Shown here piece after piece: positions 1 to 4,828 of a stretch of DNA of 6,913 bases. Location: assembly GCA_016234155.1 (NCBI GenBank), contig JACRGZ010000156.1:1-6913 (forward strand), read 5' to 3'. A program made the translations under genes and the position numbers. The notes under the pieces were generated by a model that searched no databases, had not been told where the DNA came from, and saw nothing but the letters and a program-made list of their open reading frames with translations. The first letter of the stretch is position 1; every line of letters starts with the position of its first letter. This DNA is from Nitrospirota bacterium (lineage in GTDB: Bacteria > Nitrospirota > 9FT-COMBO-42-15 > HDB-SIOI813).

Positions 1-31
1 ATTGAAGAGAATGTTAAGTAGTGCAGAGTAA
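1..31 (+). CDS. possible 3' end of an upstream gene (partial)
   Basis: Two + frames are open from the window edge and then stop: frame 1 reads IEENVK and stops at 19-21, frame 2 reads LKRMLSSAE and stops at 29-31. Either could be the tail of an upstream coding sequence, since repeat DNA begins at 33. The stretch is too short to identify a product or choose the frame. Confidence 0.25.
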   Translation, partial: LKRMLSSAE

Positions 32-32
32 A

Positions 33-89
33 GGGATTTTCAGGTGAACCGCCATGAGCTGCTGGCTCACAAAGGAGGATGAAAATCCC
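33..89 (+). repeat. ~57-bp inverted-repeat element, copy A (paired with 987-1039)
   Basis: The ends form a perfect 10-bp inverted repeat, GGGATTTTCA (33-42) and TGAAAATCCC (80-89). Inside is a 5-bp hairpin, TGAGC (55-59) with GCTCA (65-69) and a 5-nt loop. Most of the sequence recurs at 987-1039, where the stem is kept through a G-C to A-T pair change. A GTG at 44 opens a 12-codon micro-ORF, MNRHELLAHKGG, stopping at 80-82. Whether it acts as DNA repeat, RNA structure or translated leader cannot be settled from two copies. Confidence 0.7.
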
Positions 90-185
90 CCTTAATCCCC
101 CTTTTTCAAAGGGGGAAATTAGTTTCCCCCCTTTAGAAAAGGGGGGTAAAAGTCCCCCTTTTTTAAAGGGGGATTTAGGGGGATT
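84..185 (+). repeat. C/G-rich palindromic array upstream of rpe
   Basis: Three hairpins built on CCCCCTTT-AAAGGGGG lie in a row: 97-104 with 108-115, 126-134 with 138-146, and 154-161 with 165-172, each with a 3-nt loop. The outer 21-nt arms (84-104 and 165-185) are inverted repeats with one mismatch, so the whole 102 bp can also fold as one long stem. The same family recurs at 1038-1188. Such CCCCCTTT/AAAGGGGG palindromes are dispersed repeats in many environmental bacterial genomes. There is no U-tract after the stems, so they do not look like standard intrinsic terminators. Confidence 0.85.
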
Positions 186-220
186 ATGGGGTAAGGTGGG
201 ATTTGAAGGGGCATTTTCAG
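143..220 (+). repeat. 78-bp duplicated leader block, copy 1
   Basis: This block matches 1144-1221 at 74 of 78 positions by direct comparison. It contains one CCCCCTTT hairpin, a G-rich stretch (168-200), the purine-rich ribosome-binding region (GAAGGGG, 205-211) and TTTTCAG immediately before the ATG at 221. The rpe translation start region therefore lies within repeated DNA. Confidence 0.85.
168..200 (+). promoter_or_regulatory. G-quadruplex-capable tract before rpe
   Basis: Four G-tracts read G5-ATTTA-G5-ATTAT-G4-TAAGGT-G3, fitting the usual G3+N1-7 quadruplex rule on the sense (mRNA) strand. It ends 20 nt before the ATG at 221 and overlaps the right arm of the hairpin at 154-172, so the two folds are mutually exclusive. 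Any regulatory effect is inference. Confidence 0.5.
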
Positions 221-889
221 ATGAACATGATAAGTAATAAAAAAATTGCGCCTTCTATCCTCTCTGCTGACTTCTCCCGCCTCGGGGAAGAGATCAGGAT
301 GGTAGAGGAGGCAGGCGCCGGCTTAATCCATGTTGATGTGATGGACGGCCACTTTGTTCCCAATATAACGGTTGGCCCATTTATCCTTGAGGCTGTAAGG
401 AAGGTGACCTCCTTACCACTCGATGTGCACCTCATGATAGAACGGCCGGAGGAGTATATATCAGCCTTTGCCGGCGCCGGCGCTGACATTATCACAGTAC
501 ATGTGGAGGCTTGCGGGCATCTGCACAGGACGGTACAGCAGATAAAGGAGAAGGGTAAGATGGCCGGGGTGTCGGTGAACCCGGCGACACCGCTTGTGAT
601 GGTAGAGGATATCCTTGGAGATATTGACCTACTCCTGATCATGTCTGTTAACCCTGGTTTCAGCGGACAGCAGTTTATTCCGTCTGTATTGGAAAAGATA
701 AGGGGGGCAAGGCGGATGTTTGATAAGATCGGTTCAAAGGCGTATCTCGAGGTTGATGGCGGGATAAAGCTGGATAATATTGCAGAGGTTGCATCTGCCG
801 GTGCTGATATGTTTGTATCAGGGTCGGGTGTATTTGGTACGGGTGATTACAAGAAGACGATTGAGGAGATGAAGAAGAGGATAAGTTAG
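221..889 (+). CDS. rpe: ribulose-phosphate 3-epimerase
   Basis: Interconverts D-ribulose 5-phosphate and D-xylulose 5-phosphate in the cytosolic pentose phosphate pathway. The protein is a single TIM barrel of normal length (about 220 residues). Numbering from the ATG at 227, the visible family motifs are IAPSILSADF (7-16, with Ser10), HVDVMDGHFVPN (35-46), LDVHLM (65-70), MSVNPGFSGQ (139-148) and LEVDGGI (174-180). These supply the expected metal and catalytic set His35, Asp37, His68 and Asp177, and phosphate-binding glycines near SGSGVFG. I prefer ATG 221 because GAAGGGG lies about 9 nt upstream and the pheS start occupies the same place in the duplicated leader. ATG 227 would match the family N-terminus exactly, and an in-frame TTG at 203 is less likely. 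It is first of three housekeeping genes in the same direction. Identification is secure; only the start is uncertain. Confidence 0.97.
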   Translation: MNMISNKKIAPSILSADFSRLGEEIRMVEEAGAGLIHVDVMDGHFVPNITVGPFILEAVRKVTSLPLDVHLMIERPEEYISAFAGAGADIITVHVEACGHLHRTVQQIKEKGKMAGVSVNPATPLVMVEDILGDIDLLLIMSVNPGFSGQQFIPSVLEKIRGARRMFDKIGSKAYLEVDGGIKLDNIAEVASAGADMFVSGSGVFGTGDYKKTIEEMKKRIS

Positions 890-924
890 GCACAAGGGGG
901 CACGAAAATCAGCCCCAAAGGGTA

Positions 925-978
925 TGGAGTGCAACGACTCCAGTCGTTGCATGCAAAATCTGGAGATTTTGCACTCCA
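925..978 (+). repeat. cloverleaf-like double hairpin with outer stem
   Basis: A 6-bp outer stem, TGGAGT (925-930) with ACTCCA (973-978), encloses two perfect palindromic hairpins of 20 nt each, at 931-950 (arms GCAACGACT/AGTCGTTGC) and 953-972 (arms GCAAAATCT/AGATTTTGC). They are separated only by AT. The hairpin tips, TCCA and TGGA, are complementary to each other and echo the outer stem. It lies 35 bp after the rpe stop. It looks like a mobile or dispersed palindromic repeat; as RNA it would be a very stable three-way junction that could also protect the rpe 3' end. No U-tract follows. Confidence 0.8.
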
Positions 979-986
979 GAAGTTTC

Positions 987-1039
987 GCATTTTCAGGTGA
1001 ACCCTCATGAACTTCCAGTTCACAAAGGATGATGAAAAT
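987..1039 (+). repeat. ~50-bp inverted-repeat element, copy B (paired with 33-89)
   Basis: Ends ATTTTCA (989-995) and TGAAAAT (1033-1039) are inverted repeats. The inner stem is TGAAC (1008-1012) with GTTCA (1018-1022), loop 5 nt. Relative to copy A one stem pair changes from G58-C66 to A1011-T1019, preserving pairing. GTTCAC (1018-1023) can alternatively pair with GTGAAC (997-1002). A GTG at 997 opens the micro-ORF MNPHELPVHKG, stopping at 1030-1032, similar to the one in copy A. Confidence 0.7.
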
Positions 1040-1188
1040 AATCCCCCCCCTTCCCGTTGCAATGCTTCGCAGCAACGGGAACCCAGCCCCTTTAGAAAAG
1101 GGGGACTTACCCCCCTTTTCTAAAGGGGGGATGGGGGGATTATGGGGTAAAAGTCCCCCTTTTTTAAAGGGGGATTTAGGGGGATTAT
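1038..1188 (+). repeat. C/G-rich palindromic array upstream of pheS
   Basis: Same family as 84-185. Hairpins lie at 1087-1103, 1110-1130 and 1155-1173, all CCCC(CC)TTT-NNN-AAAGGGG(GG). The last two belong to a tandem unit of about 43 bp (roughly 1109-1150 and 1153-1194), each ending GGGGGATTATGGGGTAA. The ends ATAATCCCCC (1038-1047) and GGGGGATTAT (1179-1188) are inverted repeats. Unlike the copy before rpe, it contains an extra unrelated hairpin at 1051-1081. Confidence 0.85.
1051..1081 (+). repeat. extra hairpin inside the pheS-leader array
   Basis: TTCCCGTTGC (1051-1060) pairs perfectly with GCAACGGGAA (1072-1081). A two-base AA bulge and a second short stem, TGC-TTC-GCA (1063-1071), close the loop. 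It has no counterpart in the array before rpe, so it was gained or lost independently. Confidence 0.7.
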
Positions 1189-1221
1189 GGGGTAAGGGGG
1201 GATTTGAAAGGTTATTTTCAG
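1144..1221 (+). repeat. 78-bp duplicated leader block, copy 2
   Basis: Matches 143-220 at 74 of 78 positions, including one CCCCCTTT hairpin, the G-rich stretch, the GAAAGG ribosome-binding region (1206-1211) and TTTTCAG directly before the GTG at 1222. The four differences cluster in the last 26 bases, near the start codon. Confidence 0.85.
1169..1201 (+). promoter_or_regulatory. strong G-quadruplex-capable tract before pheS
   Basis: Four sense-strand tracts read G5-ATTTA-G5-ATTAT-G4-TAA-G6, enough for a four-tier quadruplex with loops of 5, 5 and 3 nt. It ends 20 nt before the GTG start and immediately upstream of the ribosome-binding region. It competes with the hairpin 1155-1173 for the first G5. 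A regulatory role is inferred from position only. Confidence 0.55.
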
Positions 1222-2787
1222 GTGAAGACAGAAGATTCAGGTAACATAATAGACAGCCTCCACCCCTTGGAGTTGAAGATCCTCTTTGTATTTCAGGCAG
1301 GGAAGACGGTGGATGATAATGTCCTGGTTACGGAGGCATCTATTGAACAGTCACAGAAGGATATGGCGATAGGATGGCTCCTCGCCAAAGATGTACTTTC
1401 AGTGGATAGTGAAGTGGTTGAAAAGACGGTTACTCTTACCGAAACCGGTGAGAGATATGCGGACTCGAAGATACCGGAACTGCGCATATTCCAGTCTATC
1501 AAGGATAACCCAGGTTACAGTATGGCTGATGTCAAAGGACGCGGGGATATTGAACCGACAGAGATAAGTTCAGCAATCGGCATTTTAAAGGATAAGGGGA
1601 TAATAAGGGTAGTTCCAGGAGGGAAGTTAGAGATAGGCGATGAGTCGTTGTTGTCAGAATTTGAAGGTGTTCAGCGCCTTGTTAACGCTGTTAAAGATAA
1701 AGCAGAGATTAGATTATCAGATTTGCCTGAGAATGAGCAGACAGTTATAGAGGGGTTGCACAGGAAAAGGGGGAAAACCAAAGGGGTTTTCAGGATAAAT
1801 GAAAAAGTAATCCGCACATATAGCCTGACAGAATTGGGCGGCAAGATACACCCTGCTGTATTGCAGAGGGGCCGGCCTGTTGATGAGATATCGCAGCTTA
1901 CCCCCCAGATGTTGAAGGATGGTTCATGGGGAGGAAAATCCTTCAGGAAGTATAATATCACCCTGCCGCCGCCGAGGATAACCCCCGGCAGGAAACACCC
2001 GTATAAGGAGTTCCTCGATAACGTGAAGTATAAACTTGTTGCCATGGGTTTTGAGGAGATGAGAGGCGGGCTTGTTGAGAATGAGTTCTGGAATATGGAC
2101 GCCTTGTATATGCCCCAGTTTCATCCTGCCAGGGATATCCATGATGTATATTATGTTAAGGAACCAAGGTTGTCTAAGGATATTGAAGATCCTTTTCAAG
2201 TGAAGGTGTCGGAGACACACCAATCCGGCGGGGAGACTGGCTCCAGAGGCTGGAAATATCTATTTGATGCAGATAAGGCAAGACGCCTTATGTTGCGTAG
2301 TCAGGGTACGGCAGTATCTGCACGGACACTGGCAGGCAACCCAAAGATACCGGGTAAGTATTTTTCAATTGCGCGATGTTTCCGGTATGAGCAGGTTGAT
2401 GCGACACATGCACAGGACTTTTTTCAGATAGAAGGCATAGTTCTGGGTGAGGATATAAATTTCCGCACCCTGCTTGGATTGCTCGAATTATTTGCCTTAG
2501 AGGTCGCAAAGGCGAAGGAGATGGAGTTCTTTCCTGCCTATTTCCCGTTTACAGAACCCTCTGTTGAACTTCACGTGAGGCATCCAAGGCTTGGATGGAT
2601 GGAGCTTGGCGGCGCCGGCATATTCAGACCCGAGGTTACAATACCGCTTGGCGTTAATGTCCCGGTGATAGCATGGGGTCTCGGACTTGACAGGATGGCC
2701 ATGGTGGCCCTTGATATACATGACATAAGGGACATCTTTTCGGCAGACCTTGATATGATAAGGACGAAGCGCGTGCAGTGGGTGTAG
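1222..2787 (+). CDS. pheS: phenylalanyl-tRNA synthetase alpha subunit, archaeal/eukaryotic type
   Basis: Catalytic subunit of the cytosolic PheRS heterotetramer, which charges tRNA-Phe with phenylalanine. At 521 residues it is far longer than usual bacterial PheS (about 330-350) and matches the archaeal/eukaryotic form. The N-terminal ~220 residues are winged-helix modules (LHPLELKIL near residue 12, then LTETGERYA) instead of the bacterial coiled coil. The class II catalytic core follows: LVENEFWNMDALYMPQFHPARD from residue 284, motif 2 as FRYEQVDATHAQDFFQIEG from 387, and motif 3 as GLGLDRMAM from 486. GTG 1222 is chosen because GAAAGG lies about 10 nt upstream and the position matches the rpe start in the duplicated leader; an in-frame TTG at 1204 would add six residues encoded by repeat DNA. 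pheT follows after 167 bp. No T-box or Phe-rich leader peptide is visible. Family assignment is firm, the start moderately so. Confidence 0.96.
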   Translation: MKTEDSGNIIDSLHPLELKILFVFQAGKTVDDNVLVTEASIEQSQKDMAIGWLLAKDVLSVDSEVVEKTVTLTETGERYADSKIPELRIFQSIKDNPGYSMADVKGRGDIEPTEISSAIGILKDKGIIRVVPGGKLEIGDESLLSEFEGVQRLVNAVKDKAEIRLSDLPENEQTVIEGLHRKRGKTKGVFRINEKVIRTYSLTELGGKIHPAVLQRGRPVDEISQLTPQMLKDGSWGGKSFRKYNITLPPPRITPGRKHPYKEFLDNVKYKLVAMGFEEMRGGLVENEFWNMDALYMPQFHPARDIHDVYYVKEPRLSKDIEDPFQVKVSETHQSGGETGSRGWKYLFDADKARRLMLRSQGTAVSARTLAGNPKIPGKYFSIARCFRYEQVDATHAQDFFQIEGIVLGEDINFRTLLGLLELFALEVAKAKEMEFFPAYFPFTEPSVELHVRHPRLGWMELGGAGIFRPEVTIPLGVNVPVIAWGLGLDRMAMVALDIHDIRDIFSADLDMIRTKRVQWV

Positions 2788-2795
2788 AGAAAGGA

Positions 2796-2933
2796 AAATC
2801 CTAAATCCTAAATCCTAAACAATATCAAATGACCAAAATTCAAAATTCAAAACGGCAAGGCTGGAAAAGTTTTGGACATTTGAATTTAGAGTTTTGGATT
2901 TGTTTAGGATTTAGATATTAGAATTTAGGATTT
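2796..2933 (+). repeat. AT-rich degenerate palindrome with heptad repeats between pheS and pheT
   Basis: The left arm (about 2796-2853) and right arm (about 2869-2933) are long imperfect inverted repeats around a 15-nt spacer. The left arm carries three exact copies of TCCTAAA (2799-2819) and two of CAAAATT (2834-2847). The right arm carries the complementary TTTAGGATTT-type sequence. It fills nearly all of the 167-bp gap, so the mRNA between the two subunits would contain a long weak A/U hairpin. No promoter or clear terminator is visible inside it. Confidence 0.75.
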
Positions 2934-2941
2934 AATATCTT

Positions 2942-2946
2942 AGGAG
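2942..2946 (+). promoter_or_regulatory. Shine-Dalgarno of pheT
   Basis: AGGAG lies 8 nt before the GTG at 2955. It is the clearest ribosome-binding site in the window and fixes the pheT start. Confidence 0.8.
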
Positions 2947-2954
2947 ATATTTAG

Positions 2955-4661
2955 GTGCCGACGATAAGTATCAAGAAAAAAGACCTTGAGACCCTCATAG
3001 GTCTACAATTTTCTCTAAATGATTTAGAGCGCCACCTCCAGCTCGTGAAGGGTGAGCTGAAGGGGTATGTAGCAGAGACGGATGAAATGAGAGTAGAACT
3101 GAGCGACAGCAACAGGCCGGATCTATGGTGCTGTGAGGGGATCGCAAGGCAGATTAAGGGTAAGCTGACCGGTGCGTGGAAGGACTATGAGTTCTTCTAT
3201 TCGGATGGTACAAACAAAATTGGTCAGATAGTAGTGTCTGAAGATATCAGGGATATAAGACCATACGTGGGTGGCTTTGCCGCTACCGGTATTCCGGTTG
3301 ATGAAGAGATGCTTGTCCAGATGATCCAGACCCAGGAGAAGATCTCAGAGGTCTTCGGGAGCAAAAGGAGGAGGATCTCAATCGGCATATATAATCTTGC
3401 TAAGATAAAGTTTCCTGTCTACTATAAGGCAGTAAGGCCGGAAGACATATCCTTTGCCCCCCTTGGTTTTGATGAAAAGATGAATCTGCAGGATATCGTG
3501 GAGAGACACCCCAAAGGGGAGACCTACGGAGAGATATTAAGAGGTATGGCTAAATACCCCATACTGATTGACAGTAAAGATAACGTCCTCTCATTTCCCC
3601 CTATAATTAACAGCAGGGAGGTAGGCGAGGTGAAAGTGGGGGATACGGAACTCTTTGTTGAGGTAACCGGTATTGACATAAGGCTTGTGCTGTTGATACT
3701 GAATGTCCTTGCCGTGAATCTGCACGACAGGGGGGCAAATATAAATATAGCAGAGGTATTATACCCATATGAGACAGAATTTGGTAAGACTATCTGCATA
3801 CCCAATGATTTTACGGAACCCCTCCCCCTTCCCCTGAAGGATATAGATAAGGTTATCGGCGAGGGTATTGACATAGAAGAAGTTATAACCCTCTTAGATA
3901 GCTATGGTCACTGGGTTAAGAGGGCAGGGGATGAGTTGCAGGTTACACCGCCTCCTTACAGGGATGATATCATGCACCCTGTTGATCTATGTGAGGATAT
4001 AGCAATTAGCCGTGGGTACAGCAGCTTTAACCCTGTGATGCCTTCACAGATGACTGTTGGTGTCCTGTCTGATGCGGAGGTGTTTGCGGATCAAATAAGA
4101 GAATATATTATAGGCTCCGGATTCCAGGAGATTATTTCAAATATACTGACTTCGAAGGAAGATGTCCTGTACAAGATGGGACTGGAGCAGGAGAAGGTTG
4201 TAGAGGTTGACAACATTATGTCGCAGAGTTATTCAGCGCTGAGACAGTGGCTCATCCCTTCTCTCCTCAGGGTAGAGACTGCAAGCAGTGAGAGCTTTTA
4301 TCCACATAAGATCTTTGAAATGGGTGAGGCGGCTGTGTCCGATGAAACAAGTAACCTGGCGAGCAGGACAGTTATCAAGTGTGCTGCAATGATGTCGCAC
4401 CCTGCTGCCAATTTTTCCGAGATCCATTCTATCCTTGAGACCCTCATGTATTATCTGCAGATGGACTACAGGCTGGTACCGGGAGAACACCCCTCCTTTA
4501 TTGGTGGGAGGATGGGGTGGATATATACAGGCAAAGACGTGGTTGGTCTTATTGGTGAGGTACATCCTAAGGCGCTCACCGCATGGGAGATACATATGCC
4601 ATGCAGCGCCTTTGAAGTGGATGTTGATAAACTCCTTGAGATATATCAGGCAAATCCTTGA
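2955..4661 (+). CDS. pheT: phenylalanyl-tRNA synthetase beta subunit, archaeal/eukaryotic type
   Basis: Editing and structural subunit of PheRS, pairing with the alpha subunit just upstream. At 568 residues it matches archaeal PheT (about 550) and not the bacterial form (about 800). There is no N-terminal EMAP-II-like tRNA-binding domain and no room for a C-terminal anticodon-binding FDX-ACB domain. The start MPTISIKKKDLETLIG is typical of archaeal PheT. SDSNRPDLWCCEGIAR (from about residue 50) opens the N-terminal region, followed by the B3/B4 editing region (about 90-260). The B5 domain contains PPPYRDDIMHPVDLCEDIA (from residue 332), and the catalytic-like core reaches FEVDVDKL near the end. 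GTG 2955 is supported by AGGAG 8 nt upstream. The TGA stop (4659-4661) overlaps the first two bases of the adjacent transposon-like element, so the native 3' end may have been altered by a few residues. Confidence 0.96.
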   Translation: MPTISIKKKDLETLIGLQFSLNDLERHLQLVKGELKGYVAETDEMRVELSDSNRPDLWCCEGIARQIKGKLTGAWKDYEFFYSDGTNKIGQIVVSEDIRDIRPYVGGFAATGIPVDEEMLVQMIQTQEKISEVFGSKRRRISIGIYNLAKIKFPVYYKAVRPEDISFAPLGFDEKMNLQDIVERHPKGETYGEILRGMAKYPILIDSKDNVLSFPPIINSREVGEVKVGDTELFVEVTGIDIRLVLLILNVLAVNLHDRGANINIAEVLYPYETEFGKTICIPNDFTEPLPLPLKDIDKVIGEGIDIEEVITLLDSYGHWVKRAGDELQVTPPPYRDDIMHPVDLCEDIAISRGYSSFNPVMPSQMTVGVLSDAEVFADQIREYIIGSGFQEIISNILTSKEDVLYKMGLEQEKVVEVDNIMSQSYSALRQWLIPSLLRVETASSESFYPHKIFEMGEAAVSDETSNLASRTVIKCAAMMSHPAANFSEIHSILETLMYYLQMDYRLVPGEHPSFIGGRMGWIYTGKDVVGLIGEVHPKALTAWEIHMPCSAFEVDVDKLLEIYQANP

Positions 4662-4816
4662 CGACTTCGTAAAAAGCGGGGTACCCATTGCTACGAAGTA
4701 AATGCAATGGGTCGTGCGGCGTTGCGCTGCATCCTTCGTCACTGCGGCGTACCAAAAAGTACGCCTCATTCCTCAGGATTTGCGCGCCTTGCATATGGGC
4801 TTTTTACGAAGTCGTC
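4660..4816 (+). mobile_element. MITE-like element, 157 bp, perfect 18-bp terminal inverted repeats
   Basis: The ends GACGACTTCGTAAAAAGC (4660-4677) and its exact reverse complement (4799-4816) define the element. Inside are a 9-bp stem, ACCCATTGC (4683-4691) with GCAATGGGT (4704-4712), and a 7-bp stem, GGCGTAC (4746-4752) with GTACGCC (4759-4765). The octamer TACGAAGT occurs in both ends (inverted in the left) and also in the first hairpin loop (4692-4699). There is no transposase ORF and no clear target duplication, so it is probably non-autonomous or an old insertion. It fills the pheT-adaptor gap, begins inside the pheT stop codon and ends 12 bp before the adaptor ATG. Confidence 0.85.
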
Positions 4817-4828
4817 CGCTTTTAGAAA

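Noticed and set aside
84..185. Intrinsic terminators in the CCCCCTTT-AAAGGGGG hairpins
   Set aside because: The stems are followed by GGGGGATT or TAAAAG sequence with no U-tract on the + strand, so standard termination is not supported.
818..1075. 85-codon minus-strand ORF across the rpe end and the rpe-pheS gap
   Set aside because: It reads through the cloverleaf and the ~50-bp element and overlaps rpe; no recognisable domain.
84..1188. CRISPR-like array
   Set aside because: The repeated units are palindromic and adjacent without regular unique spacers, and no cas genes are present.
890..1221. T-box riboswitch or phenylalanine attenuator controlling pheS
   Set aside because: No T-box core or terminator/antiterminator with a U-tract is visible, and the micro-ORF there has no phenylalanine codons.
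1029..1244. 71-codon + strand ORF (PPFSKGG/LWGK repeats) overlapping the pheS start
   Set aside because: It is the translation of the CCCCCTTT palindromic array; low-complexity peptides of this kind are a known artefact of such repeats, and it runs out of frame into pheS.
4233..4769. 178-codon minus-strand ORF over the pheT end and the MITE
   Set aside because: It is a shadow of pheT in the opposite strand plus repeat DNA; no family features.
4660..4816. Target-site duplication around the pheT-adaptor MITE
   Set aside because: The immediate flanks (AAATCCTT on the left, CGCTTTTA on the right) do not match; a GACGAC at 4831-4836 repeats the end sequence but is not at the boundary.
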